From: Opisthorchis felineus
Taxonomy: Eukaryota > Platyhelminthes > Trematoda > Opisthorchiida > Opisthorchiidae
Length of the DNA stretch: 64,000 bases
NCBI GenBank assembly: GCA_004794785.1
Contig: SJOL01004547.1
Coordinates: 65,365-129,364, forward strand
Reading direction: 5' to 3'
Numbering within the stretch: position 1 is the first letter of the stretch; each line of letters starts with the position of its first letter. A program made the position numbers and the translations under genes. This document shows positions 37,131 through 49,677 of this stretch, piece by piece. Below the pieces are notes generated by a model. The model was given only the letters and a program-made list of their open reading frames with translations. It was not told the origin of the DNA and searched no databases.

Positions 37131-39058
37131 CTGTCAAGGAATTCCAGAATTTTCTCGCCAAATACTGTAGAACGAGTACTACCAGATAAACTTCTTACTA
37201 ATGACTGAATAGAAGAGCGTTTCAGTTTAAACGTCCACCTAGCGTACGTGAAAAAATTCATGTAATGGTGTACCCAACGAAGAAGTTGTATCTAAAAAGC
37301 GCAACCTAAAATTGATGAGATCATTAGCGCACAACAAAAGTGCGCCAGAAGGTCTACCTTTATCTGAAACGTTCAAGTACAATTTATTCCATACTCACGA
37401 TCCGCTAAGCGAAGAACGCAGTTTCCGAGTTCACCGCATGCACCATTTCATCATTAATGGATATCGGTAGTATTTCACTAGATCGAGATGAGTTTGGTTA
37501 CACTAGAAAACTGCAAACATTTTACCTGTTACAACTTCACGAGTTAGGAATATGCCAAAGATGATTTTAATCACAACGAAGTTTCTTAACGTTTAACGGG
37601 CACCGCTCTTCCTTTTTCTATGCAGAAAGAAGGTAGTTGGATGCAAGTTTATCAAGCCATAATCTAATTAAAATTACATAGCTCGCTGGGTAGCTGAGAA
37701 GCAGAGGCTTGATTTTCGATCGGGTGATTCGTATGCAGTTACGGTTTGACAAAGTAAACTAAACATTTATGCCATTTGACGTTGTATTCGGACCATATCT
37801 TCCGCAGACCCGTTATTTCGTCCTGCATACTACGGATTTGCCACAAGTGAGAACGCCCTAGGGCAAAAATTTCTACCCCTTTCGCTATACGGCCTAATCA
37901 AAGCCAAGAGAGCGTAAACGTTTCACCACAGTAAGGTACGAAAAAGTGGTGCTCGACACAGACTTCTGTCAGCTTGGCAAACCTAGGTGTCATTTACTCG
38001 GTGAATGCAATCTGTGGTGGACAACAAACCCAAAAACGAGAAAAGAAGAGAGCGATTTCTTGCTTCAAATGGATATTCAAACTAATTGAAATCCATATTG
38101 TTTGTACTGAACGCCACTTCAGCTGGGCTAATTTCAACATGATGAGCCTTTTACCAATAATTTGGCTCAATTTTGAGGATTTGTTGTAGGCAACCTACAA
38201 GATTAGGTAAAATGCAAATGTCTTCCATTTTAATGGGTTTTCACCTTGAGAACTAATCATTTGTACAAGCATAGGGTTGCATTTAGCATTTCTGATGAGT
38301 CGAGGCGGTGAAAGGAATTAATGGTGTGCAATCATTGTACCAAATTTCGTTCAGAAATTCTTCGTTGCAGTTAATTTTGTCTGAATGCAATGTTCATTCA
38401 GAAACCTTACTTCCGTACAGATTATGTAAACAGAAGCAAGAAGCGTCCTGAAACACAACACACAACACCAATCGGACGTGGACAAATCACACACTACGGA
38501 GATGAGGAACTCGAGTTTGTACCCACATTTCATAAATTCGTATCACATTTTTACTGGGAAATCTTCGCATCGTCGTGGAGCGGAATACGACAAAAAGTGA
38601 TAACAAAAAACGTCTCATCTTGTCCCCACCTGTTCAGATTCCGGACATAAACTACTGGCGACGTTCTATCAAAACAAAATGCAGGCTATTGAGAGAAATC
38701 CTTTGCGTAACTGACTGCACGCATCTAATCTTCGGAGACTCCAATTTATTCCAAAAGTGACTTTTTAAAGTGTGAATGCACAACTTCAACCAAATTGTGT
38801 GCATTTTCGGTAGAGCACCCCTATTTTATGTGGTATCCGAACCAAATGGTTTGTTAAGTTGAGTTGTGTTCAGAAAGAACCCGGACAATTTTGACAGAAA
38901 ATAGAGTGGATACGGAAAAATGATAGGTTCCTTACCTGTACTAATTCAGACAAATTCGTAAATCTTATATCCATTATCAAACAAAACTGGCCTATGTCTC
39001 AATGGATGTTATGCGGCCGTTGACCACAAGGTTCCCAAAAGTGTCCATAAAAACGAAC
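37131..39058 (-). other. LAR intron 6 (1.9 kb)
   Basis: Between two D1 exons. I see no mobile element or repeat. A motif resembling a hammerhead core near 38291 was checked and dismissed. Confidence 0.8.
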
Positions 39059-39366
39059 CTGTGTAGCAATATATGTTTTTGCTTTCTGACGTCCATCAAT
39101 GAAACTGGCATTGATATAATCCGAATAGCATCCTCCAGTAGGTGTTTGAAGTATGACACGGTTGTGATCAAACGGTAGAATACTAGCACATCGGTTCTTT
39201 TCCTTATTGCGATCCAGTAGACCATTGAGAGTTGAGTAGCACATTGCAGCTGCATTGCGTTCAATCATTTGAAACTCGTCTTGAAATACCGAGCTGTGAT
39301 CATGTTTTGTGTGGCATACAAAATCCACGAACTGGTCAATCGGTATTGGTAGTCGACCAGTGAAGG
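39059..39366 (-). CDS. Lar: LAR exon 6: N-terminal third of phosphatase domain D1
   Basis: Two leading bases and 102 codons; acceptor GACCCAACGCAG; donor GTTCGT, a weak site but preceded by CAG. The protein begins FTGRLPIPIDQF, matching HPPIPITDL before human D1. It then carries KNRCASILPFDHNRVIL and SDYINASFIDG, the phosphotyrosine-recognition loop and the YINA motif of classical phosphatases, and ends TYIATQ. In active classical enzymes the loop reads KNRY, and this Tyr stacks on the substrate phosphotyrosine. Here the codon at 39188-39190 is TGT (Cys), one base from TAT. The frame is open and the rest of the segment is conserved, so an assembly error is not the simplest explanation. Confidence 0.94.
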
Positions 39367-42300
39367 CTGCGTTGGGTCAAATATCGGAACAACAACATGG
39401 AGGCAGTAAACACCAGAATCACAGAACTATTCAAGAAAAAGTGTGAAATACTATTTGTGGCCAAAGAAGTTCTTTGAGTTTATCGCGAGTTGCACGGCAG
39501 CCTTTTTGATCAAAGTAAAGCGTGCACTAAGTCTGAATTGTGTAAAGTTCATCTTTCTTCAGTGGATATTCAACGCTACCACAATAATACCGTTCCTTTA
39601 AACTGAAAATTTGTCCCAAATATTATGGGTATTAGTGCATTATCAAGCAATTAGGTGACAGAGATAAAGGAGGAAAGATAAACTTACGTGTGTAAACATA
39701 TTAGTGAGGATCTCGTAGACTATCAAGCTAGCGGATTTAATGAGGACAGTGTATAACTTGAAACTGGAAGTCAAAATTACGTTATGCTGCATATTGTGCA
39801 CTACTATACCACAGCCTACTTAGTCTAGTAGCTATGTGGTATCCCATTAGTTTACTGGGGTGACATCTTACTGAACAAGCTTGACGAATGGAGCACTGCA
39901 AACTAACAGTACCTGAGAATGAGTGGAACTATATCCTGTCTGATTTTGAGTTAATCACAATGATGATCGGCTGCTCGTGGCTAAACTGTTAAGTGTTAAT
40001 AAGACTAGCCGGAAGGTCATGGGTTCAAAACCCTGGATTTTTGTGAGATGTACACTGCTAATGATTTCCAATGAGGATGGCATAAACTGGCCTCAATTAA
40101 AATTCAAGAACCTTCTCACACTGCCAACATTATGAGTGCAGCCAAACCAGTGATATGCAATCGTACTAACTATGCTTATTTCAGAGAAATGATGAATAGT
40201 ATCAAAAATTTGCCATGTAAACATCAAGCGATAAGTCTGAAAGCCGCGCTTCTGGAGTGTAGAACAACGGGTGGTACTTCCGAGGGTATAAATGACGAGA
40301 AATAATTTAGATTTGGGGCAGGCAGAACGGCAAGAGGTGTTGGGATTCATAAAAAAAGTGTTTAAAATAGGTCGCTTTCCATAAGTTGCCAAACCAAGAT
40401 TATATCTAAATATGTGTACCGTCTTTGGGCTTCAGTTCTCCTTCTCATGCGTAACATGTGTGCACAGATTTAACTAAGCTATGCTCCGATTTTGACGTCT
40501 TGCAATATGGCTATTCGTGTACAGCAGTCCATGAAAAGGCTTTCATATAAACGACCAAAAACCTCTACTATACGCGAGCTCGAAAAATCAGTAGGCAAGT
40601 TTTGCATTTTCAGACATGAACTAAATTCCAGACTGGTGTTTGGGCCAAATTTTATCCTTTGCTTAGTTAAACGCATCCTTCCCGGCATGCTTCTGCTCCC
40701 ATCATCCATGATGTTACTTCAAAGTCGTTAGCGAAAGAATCCCTGATAACGTCTTTTGTATCCGCCCGTCATTTGGCTAGCTGTGCACGGGGCAACTCCG
40801 GTAGATGCTGGTGATTATTCGGGTAATCGTGAAGGGCAATTGCACGATTACTTGAAGGACGAATGAACTGTCTGATGGAGCCCAAGCTCTGCTGGCCAAA
40901 GTTTGTGAGCCAGTTCTCATTGGTTACTTACTGCCACACCTCTGGACATTCAAAATTAGGCCCAGCCACTGTTCCAGTGACATGCATTATTTCAAGTACT
41001 CTTATTAGGTAAGTAAACGCCATCTTAACGTGCAGTCCACAGTCACCTCCAACCATCTTTGGTATGTTTTGCATGTTTTTTTTACCTACATTTAAACTTA
41101 TTTGAATTTTCAAGGAAGTAGATCAGGCCTTCTGTTGCATTTTCGAATAATCATGCAGTGAGTTCTCTAACGCATAGTGGTCGGGCGTTTGAGCCCTCTT
41201 TCATGAATCTCGCACAAACAGGGTTGCAGAATGTGCACCCAAGATACGCTCCGTTCTAAAGTATTTCATTGCAACCAAGCCTAACTAAAGTACAACCCTA
41301 AGGGATGAACAAACTGTTTTCCAATTCTATACAGCGATTATATGCCAGTCAGTGTAAACTGACCGTGACGACGATCAAGTGGATAGTCGTGATAGTTGTA
41401 AATGTTGCACTGCTTGTTGGTACGAATGAAACAGCGTCAAGGCTTGGAATCACAGCCGAGAAATGAAGTCTTGCGTAATTCATCCCATCTTCAAATACCG
41501 CTTCGCGGTTGATTATCGTACTACCGTGGACCACAAATAAAGGCAAAAAACGGTTGTGTTTTGTTCATGTTTTCACCCGGCTTAGCAAGGTTTACCCCCT
41601 GTGAAACGTCCAGCTGTGCCAAAAGCTGATGCGATTGCAATTCAACTGCTTGGTATGCCCCTTAGGTATACATTTTTTAAACTTAACGTATAATTTTACT
41701 TTACGCAATCGTACTCCACCCTTCCTATACTCAATCAGCGTAGCCTAGTTCAGACACGACTGCTCTGGTATGGTGCCCGTGAAATGGATGACTGTTTGCT
41801 TGTGGATTAGAGGGGCATATAAAAAACTCACTGTTGTGGTCAAATCTAACTTGTTCTATGTCAACACGTAAGCCGTCCTCAGATAACAATGAACTACGTG
41901 AAGGGTGTACTGGTCAGCAGGACCCATAATTTCCCTTACGTATGTGGGTGCACAATCAACACGCATCGAATGCAACGACAACTTGGTCCGCATTCTGTCT
42001 CAAAAATATTGTTTTATGAACGTACTTACACTGAGGGTTGGAACGCATGCGATAAAAATAACTGATTGGCGTTGGAGAAGAATCACCAGGTTGAACTAAG
42101 AGTACTGAATTGGGCTGGCAATCATTATTTTGTCATGGTGTTTGGAATAGTAACGCCTACAGAGGATATGAGAATCTTTTACCAGGAGTAATTACCTTCA
42201 CTGGGTTCCCCAACGATTTCTGTGAAAAGGTATTTTGGAACCAAAAACCCTCCCTTATAAAAGAAGACTTTATAAAGGAAACCTCGCAGGGATGGATGAA

Positions 42301-44373
42301 AGCGGGTATGCGCACTTCCTCATTAGCGAATATTAGCATTTTGCGCCCCAGTATTCCGAAAACAGTCGTTTTTAACGTCCAAAAAATCCACCTCAGTTTC
42401 GCATTTCGTAAGTACTGAAGGCACTTGCAAAACTACTTTACTGATGACGAATAACGAATCTACAGGTGGTGATTGTTGGTCTCCGACTGACACTAAGGCA
42501 CTTTCCGCGAAACTATTCAGTACGAAGAACGGGTCCCATGTAGTACAGCTATGAAGCCATTCATACACGTGGCCACCGACGTAATTTGGTCACCTAAAGT
42601 TAAGCGGAATTTAATTTAATTAGTTTATTTGCTGACTATCAATGCTACCAGGTGAGCTAAAAATGTGCCTAATTTCAAATCTATTGCTGCCTAATGAGAA
42701 CACCCCTGGAGAGACATAACACAAAAGAACCCTGACACTTGTTGAGAGCTGCATCTTCTGTACGGCAAAGTGCACTTTTTCACCGTGGAGGGCCAAATCA
42801 TATGAGCCCTATAGACAGCACATTTGGTTTTGAAAATTTTGGGCTATAAAGTCGGCAGCCAAGAGTTTGATATATCATTATGTGCAATAAACTCTAAATT
42901 TCATGTAATTGACTTATAAAAAGTCTTCGAGACTATATACTTACCGTGGATTGTCACCCAGTCGCGTGGAGAAGAATGCAGTGAGATATTCGAACAAAGT
43001 TAAACGTAATATATTTTCGCGCTCAGAGAAATCAGAAGCGTGCATTTTTCACCGCAATTTAACCTGAATAGGCACAAAAGTGGATGTTTTTACACACATT
43101 ACAAAGATAAATTTACCGTTCTTCATCGTCTGAATAGTTCTTAAATACCCTCCGCCAGAGACTTGACGCTGTCGGGAAGACAAGAAATCTCATGGTGTTG
43201 CGAGTGTTTGCGTACCTCAGTAGACCACTGAACTGTACTGGAGGATGCTCACACAGAATCCACAGAGTCCTCCCTACGATGTTGTTCAATATAAAGTAGT
43301 TAGAGAAACAGTTACCTGACCATCTACTTCGAAGTTGCAACACGTGTAGCAATTTGTTCCTTAAAGTTTGGCTGCTTGAGTACAATTCAGCCAACCACAG
43401 CTGCATTACGGCCAGGATTTTGAATCGAAGAGTTTGGTTGAAGAGCCTAATTGTTTTCTTGTCTAGGGGCAAGCGCCCTGGGAGTATCTCAGGCTACATA
43501 CAAGCGCGACCTTTGCAGATAAATGTGCCTATATAACGGTTAGTTGCCAATATATATTACTGATTTTTTGGCTTCAGTGTTTATGATAAGATGAACAAGG
43601 GGCACGGACGTGTCTGAATATAGCATCCGCAAGTGAAATTGTGGAAAACTTTTCAAAGTCAACTCAATAACTGTACTACGTGTCGGGCGTAAGGAAATGC
43701 TGAAATGCTGCAGCACTGCTCTAGCAATATGAAAAATTGATTCCGCGATTTCATCATGAGGCTGCTTTTAAATACCTTTCGATTGAAAAAAAAGATTATT
43801 CACCACGGAGATGCAAGAATTTGGTAGAAGGATGATTAATTTAGTGTTGGGTTACGCCATAGCAACCAAATATTCATAGCCGCAGCCGAAGCATCTTGTG
43901 CGCATATTCAGAAAAGGAGACCACGGTCAGCCCTCCAAAGACAGAATCATGTGGTTTTCCGCAAAAGGTGTTGGCCCGGGCGAAGCCCAAGCTTGTTGCT
44001 GATTACCTGGGTCGGGCAAATATCTTGTATAATGTTTCAGCACCAAAAACGCTCATTCAAATGAGGAGAGTATACAGCAGCTATTGGCATCCTAAATGAA
44101 TCCTTAAGAGTAAAAATTACTCCATTTGACTGAGCTGTAGGTGACGTGATCACATCGTTAACAGATTCTGTAGAATACACTCAGTGTATATTCCATGTAT
44201 TAAAAGATCATGAGGATCATTTCAACATATTTGAAATTCTACCATCTAAAATAACTTTCATCCCAAATAATTCCAGGGGGAAATAAAACCAAACGCTTTC
44301 CACAGCGTCATGTATATTCCTCCGTAGTCAAGGCATGTTATTCGGAAAATGTGATCATAAGAAAGAAACTCAC
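39367..44373 (-). other. LAR intron 5 (5.0 kb)
   Basis: Between the juxtamembrane exon and D1. It contains a tRNA-like SINE head at 39970-40050 and a weaker one near 41150-41225. The rest (41230-44373) shows only short frames. The longest, 43113-43472 on minus, is not an exon because exons 5 and 6 join in phase and in alignment without it. Confidence 0.8.
39970..40050 (+). repeat. tRNA-like SINE head
   Basis: TGGCTAAACTG at about 39979 resembles an A box and GGTTCAAAACC at about 40022 a B box, with tRNA-like spacing. The T stem is only three pairs, so this is a SINE or tRNA fossil and not a functional tRNA. A similar but weaker stretch with GCGTTTGAGCCC lies near 41187. Confidence 0.45.
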
Positions 44374-45130
44374 ATGAACTGTTGCCGAGTAAGGTTTTCA
44401 TACCAACACCAATTCCCACTAGGTCTTGGCCTCCGAAGCGCTCACTTGTATTCATAGAAAGTCCTGTGCCTTGTGTTGATTGTTGTGTAGAGTTTTTCAT
44501 GCTCAGTAGACGAGGGGCGTGTATCACCTCGTTTGTCATACTAGCGTTAGGGGTGGCCTCAATGTCTGCAGACCGTAGTGAGGGAGCATTCATTGAGGTA
44601 CTGACGACCATTCCTGTAGCCAACCCACCAGGACTTGGATACAGCGCTTTCAGTCCAGAAAGCCCTAGACTTGACTCAGATGGGCTATGGAAGCCACTTG
44701 AGGAGCGCGCCAACATATAACCACTAGGTTGTTCATGGAATGGAGCACATCCATGTTTTTCAGCCAGTGCTGAAATGTAGGGTTTCAGTCGTTCATCTGC
44801 TATAAATGATTTGCTGATGTCCTCACAAATTCTTGCATCCCATTGAGTCGCCGAACCAAGCACGTGACGTTCAGTCATTTGGCGCTTGCGGTGCTTCAGA
44901 AGGCAGCCAAGTACAACACTTAGCATCGCAAAGAAAATTAGACCGCATGTCAAACTGATAAGCAACACGGTAATTTTCGGTGGATTTTTTAGTGACCACG
45001 CAGAAGTTCCGGAGACTGGGGCTGAGGGCGGAACAGCTTCCATTACTAAACTCTGCGGATTGCTATTCCCCATCGGAGAAATGGGCTTCGACCAGTTGCT
45101 GGTGGCACACAATCTCTGTCCGTCTGGATA
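44374..45130 (-). CDS. Lar: LAR exon 5: transmembrane helix and long juxtamembrane segment
   Basis: The exon has 252 codons plus one base. The acceptor is TTGCATTATAG, the donor GTGAGT. Residues 1-52 are a Pro/Ser-rich extracellular stalk with an NWS glycosylation site. Residues 53-78 form one hydrophobic helix (starts ITVLLISLT, ends VVLGCLL), followed at once by the stop-transfer cluster KHRKR. The remaining 170 or so residues are cytoplasmic and rich in Ser, Thr, Gly and Met, with runs such as ARSSSGFHSPSESS. Human LAR has less than half this length between the helix and D1, so there is an extra, probably disordered segment with many possible phosphorylation sites. The leftover T joins CC of the next exon to make Ser. 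Confidence 0.93.
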
Positions 45131-46473
45131 CTATAATGCAAAGAACAGACAAATCAAAACATTTGGTACAGATTATGAAATCTGCGGGATAGACTGTCAA
45201 ACGTTAAAAAGATCCTGCGGAGAATGTAAGTTCGTACAGGCACAAAACAACGATTTGTTTGCAACATTAGCCCTCTTGAGGTCGAGAGGATCGAAGGTGT
45301 TAACAACAATGTGGAGAAGTTTTGAATTAGGAGAGAAAAAGTTATTTGTTTGCCAGCTTGCGGGTTTGCCCGGATGTTCGACGCTGTAACCCTCAAGGCA
45401 GACATAAATTAGGGAGACTAACTGAAAGATGACGCACGTTTTGGTAAGTGAAGTTAGAGAATTATTACCTTCTAAACCAGGTCTGCAAAATGTAGGGAAC
45501 TAAATTACTAATATTACCTCTGAATAGCTGCATGACTGCTCATAATAAGGTTAGTATCTGTAATTGCAAACAGTGGTTTTCAACTAACTTGGATTGCCGT
45601 GGGTTTTTCTGTCTTTTCCAGAGAAAACTTTGAGTCACTTTTTGCTACACAAAGGTAAAAATGTTCACATACACACAGAGGTTCCTGTTAACTGAAGTAT
45701 CCTTTCTAACTCAAACAACGATAAACCTCGGGTAAAAAAAGGTCAGATAAACAAGTTCTCAAGCTAAAATTACACCAAGGATAGCACACAACCAATTGGC
45801 TGTCTCTACTTCAGAAAATATTCTTGCTAACTAATCAGTTTTCAGGAAAATTCATTCACGTCAGTGATAATCACTTTCCTCCACGTTTCTACTGCCTGGA
45901 GACAGCTATCAGGAATTTGAGAATATTCAGTTTAATGAACATATACGAGAGTAGAAAAAGATCTTCATAGTAGATTGGTCGTTATCGGTTGGGCCTTAAT
46001 TGTATGCGCGTTGTAATGATTCAACTTTCACCTTCCACATGCCTGGTAGTTCAACTTTTGTGGAATCCCTGACCATATGCGGTGGTAATATCCTGTCAGC
46101 TAAAGGCCAAGGCCCCATACATCAGTCGGTCCTCAAAGAGACCAGTCGGAGCGAGCTTCATCCTCTTTAAACCTGCTTACATTCAGATTGATGGCAACCG
46201 CCAAAAGGAGCCCTAATGTACCATCTGCAAAGAAAACAACTGGATTGTGCAGAGGGGAGTCGGTGCTGGATACGCGAAGGTGCTCTAATTCTGATCTCTT
46301 GAGACAGAAGAAAACCCCAAATCAGATATAAAGGAAATTCGTTGGGCTAAAAGTTGGAGGGGAATTGCGCCCAGACCGTTGTGAGTTTTCTGAAGCCATC
46401 AAATTTCGTTAGTATAAATGACGAGCAAATTTTTCAGCCATTGACCCTGATTTTCAGGTAGAATTCTACTCAC
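45131..46473 (-). other. LAR intron 4 (1.3 kb)
   Basis: Between the membrane-proximal and transmembrane exons. Nothing identifiable inside. Confidence 0.85.
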
Positions 46474-47048
46474 TTGTCCACTCTCATTTCTGGAAAGAGC
46501 CCAGAATTGATTAATTGGCTGAATTGCGACTCTGTAGTTAGAACTTACACGTGAGCAGACTCTAGAAGCAACCCGGTAGATACAGTGCGCCTCAATGGGT
46601 TTGTTAACAGCACGGAGCATTTCTGAATATGTCTCAGCAGTTTCAGTTCCTCGGACCTCTCTCATGCTGGAATTGTTTATCGGCAACTCCGCTAAACGTC
46701 GTAAACGGGATAGCTGCTCAGTTCCAAGCATCACAATGGAGACTTCTTGGTTTGGTTTAAATAAACTGGACGTAGTGGAGAAAATGGCAAGATACGGACC
46801 ATCAGTCAAGGCCTGTCTTGCAGACTGGGATAGTTCCGCTAGCGTGTAAAGGTCGGGGTCTCTGAGGACATCATGTTCCGACGTTGGACTGCAACGTTCC
46901 TGAGCAGCTATGATAAAATATTCGTGTATGGGCCCGTTTTCTTCGGATACTCGAAAGATTCGTAGTTCAATTAATATAGCTGAGGTAGGCGAATCCACTG
47001 GGGCCATATGGACCATTTCCAAATCGGGGGCACGGATAAACTTAGGCC
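46474..47048 (-). CDS. Lar: LAR exon 4: membrane-proximal extracellular region
   Basis: The exon has 191 complete codons after two leading bases. The acceptor is TCTACATGCAG and the donor GTGAGT, phase 0. It corresponds to the conserved membrane-proximal region of LAR receptors. GPIHEYFIIAAQ matches the human RWFYIVVVP strand, RDPDLYTLAELSQSARQ matches STPEELELDELLEAIEQ, and DGPYLAIF matches LKPYVAAQ. YRVAIQPINQFWALSR is the last strand before the stalk. Human LAR has a run of five arginines (proprotein-convertase site) just before LKPYVAAQ; here there is only SARQALTDGPY, with no basic cluster. A weaker basic stretch, RLRRLAE, lies about 25 residues further on. Potential N-glycosylation sites are NNSS and NES. 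Confidence 0.93.
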
Positions 47049-49367
47049 CTGCATGTAGAAAAAGGTGTTGTGTTCAATCGTAAACACAAAATGAGTTTAC
47101 ATATTTGATCATTTTACCGGTTTGGGCTCTGTTGTAAGCACAAGAGTAACTTACTGAAATAGTATCTGCAGCAAACATAAGTATGAGAAGACTGACTGCT
47201 TCCCGGAAAAGCCAGCTTCAGGAGAAATACTTAGATATTTTGCACACAAATAGGAAGCAGAATTTCGAAGCCAATGCCTAGATTTGTAGACTAAATTGAG
47301 GCTTTTCTTCCAGTAAACCACGTAGAATTGTAATAATTCAGTTGCTATTTTGAACCTACTTGCTACCTCAAGGTTTAATTGACACCTGCTTTTTCTTGCA
47401 GTCAATGAGCCTGCTAAGGGTAAAACATCTTGTGGTATAGGTTTTGGAAACGGCCATAACGTTCTTAATGGAGGTGTACTGAATGAACCAGTTTGAACGA
47501 ACAGTCACTCTTTGTGAACTACAGTGCATGCATCATTCAGTTAGTGAGTTCATTTAACAAATAAGTGTTCCTTTTTAGAGGTAGTAATCACATGATAACT
47601 CTAGGAGAAACCAGATAGTGCATGAAAATTCACATCTGACGGATAGCGGTCCAGAATGAATCACTCTGCTCAATAAAGTGTTAAACAAGAGCTGAAGTTT
47701 ATGCTTCATTCTGTAATGTCGATTCTACATAAAGTATAATGGGACTCTGGAATATTACCAGGAAGCTAAAGTGATTTGAACAAGCAGCTACTGTGTGTAC
47801 TCATTTGGGTGTTTATGGAAGCTATGCTATACTGGTCATATTACGGGACGTTTCTCCCTGACGGAATGCAAGATAACCATTCCTGGTCTTTGACTGTGGG
47901 AAACGGAGATTCTTGCTAGGGCTTTATCGTGATTCAACCAGCAAAAACCTTGCACCCGTCAGATAGGTACTGAGTATTTCGCGCTGTCTACCTGCTTCTT
48001 AGCAATTAATCAAATTTTGCTTGTTTATAAAATACCATACACGACATTCTTCAGGTTGACCTCATCAGACAAGCATCCAAAAAAATTCAATCATTCTTCA
48101 CAACACATTATTGACAGAGAAGTATTCCTCGTGACGCATTTTTGGTGTATCATTCTGTGTCGCTTGAATAAACAAATCACGTGATAAGCCAATAAAAATG
48201 TAAGACGGTATTACAAACGTCAAACTTGAAGGTATGTTAGCCTAAGCTCGGATGCCTGCATGTGAATCCCTGATTAACCAACATTCATAGGGGTTGTAAG
48301 AAGGTCAATTTATAAGGGGATTTTACTTAATACGATATAAACCCTTCAGAAGTCGGACGACACTGATGTGTGCTTAGTCTAATGTGTGTCGCCCAGAAAC
48401 TTATATTCGTCCACAAACTGAGTTGGTTGAACCTAGGGGATTTTCGGAAAATTGGCTAAATCTCTCTTCCTTAATGATCTTCAACCGAATACGCTACAGA
48501 AAGGCCACCTCAGTTTTGAGCTGGAACTATATCCAGAACAATGTAAGTTTTCTTTTAAAACAACTTTGCTTATACGGTTCTTGGAGGTCTTTTACCGGCT
48601 CAATACTGGCTATTTCGAAACTTCCGGCACACAATGAATTGAACAAATTTGCGGTGTAAGTGGCCGCCAAACAATACCATTCACCTTATGGTAATGCAGA
48701 TTTTTCCATAAAACGTTAACGATGCTGGGATTTGATGTTTTGGACACACAATTATCAGGTATCACTAGTGAAATCTCCCTGGTCGCAACACTAAACCGTC
48801 CTAAACATTGGGCATGAGATATCTCATGTCATGCCGATTTGACGAGAATGTGATCGGTTCTGTTGCTACAGCCTCTGGTACCAGCATCTTTCTTGAATAT
48901 CAGATTCCACAATCCTAATCTTTAAACCTTATAAGTAAACGAATAAACATTTTTCAAACGGAAGGCAACACCGAAAATATCTGAACGCAGGTAGGTTAAG
49001 GAAGCATCCTTTCATATAAAACGTCGTGGTCGTTTTCTTAAAACAGTCAATAACTTTGCTTAGTTGCAAATATTTTATCAATCCATTTGGAAACTCATAT
49101 TCCTCTCTTTGAAATTCTTCCACCCTGTGCGCTGTAAAGATGGACGTTCAAGACCCGTCCAAAGTTGGGAAAACAACGCCCAGAAACTGCATTTTATTAC
49201 GGTTTTCAGCCCTGATTCTCTCTGTGACCTACTGAAAGATCAGAATTTGCAGATGAACACTAAGCGTTGTGCACGGCAGGTAATTAGCCGAGTGGCAATG
49301 GAAAAAACTAGTAAGGAAACAAACAATATTGGTAACTACAGGGGTGCTGATATAACGGTAGGATTAC
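47049..49367 (-). other. LAR intron 3 (2.3 kb)
   Basis: Between the last FN3 exon and the membrane-proximal exon. Nothing identifiable inside. Confidence 0.85.
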
Positions 49368-49677
49368 TTGTCCACTCCGTGTGACAAATAACGGTCACTG
49401 AGACTCCTTCTTGTCTTTCGGTAGAGTGCATTGCTCGGTCCACCGCATACACGGGGCGCACAATAAACTCATATTGACTGTTCGGCTCCAAACGTTCCAG
49501 CTGAAAGTGTTGAAGTTCGGGTTTGTTGTCAACACCTATTAGACCGTCTAAAGGCCAGGTGGACGGTTTGAATGCTTCGGATTTCAGTGGACTTTGTCGA
49601 TGTCGTCCTTCGCTCAGATGAACGGATTTGAGAATACCGAGGCTGGTAAAATATTCTTTACGTCCTGTGTATTGAAT
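49368..49677 (-). CDS. Lar: LAR exon 3: last FN3 domain
   Basis: The exon has 103 codons plus one base. The acceptor is TAAATTTCAG; the donor is GTAATC after GAGTGGACAA. The protein starts IQYTGRK (strand C') and reaches the diagnostic F-strand run LERLEPNSQYEFIVRPVYAV, equal to IADLQPNTEYSFVL in human LAR. Between these lies a loop of about 45 residues (rich in Ser, Lys and Pro) that is longer than in human LAR. VSVTVICHTEW ends the domain. The single leftover base A joins GG of the next exon to make an Arg codon, so the phase agrees. The domain is extracellular, close to the membrane. Confidence 0.93.

Noticed and set aside
38291..38315. CTGATGAG...GAAA resembling a hammerhead ribozyme core
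   Set aside because: The bases between do not form a proper stem II, and no matching stems I and III are found around it.
43113..43472. 119-codon minus frame between exons 5 and 6
   Set aside because: Exon 5 ends with one extra base and exon 6 begins with two, giving a Ser codon and a continuous protein, so no extra exon is needed. It may be an unidentified mobile-element fragment.
44382..45389. Two long plus-strand frames (112 and 167 codons) opposite the transmembrane exon
   Set aside because: They overlap the well-supported exon 5 and show no family motif.
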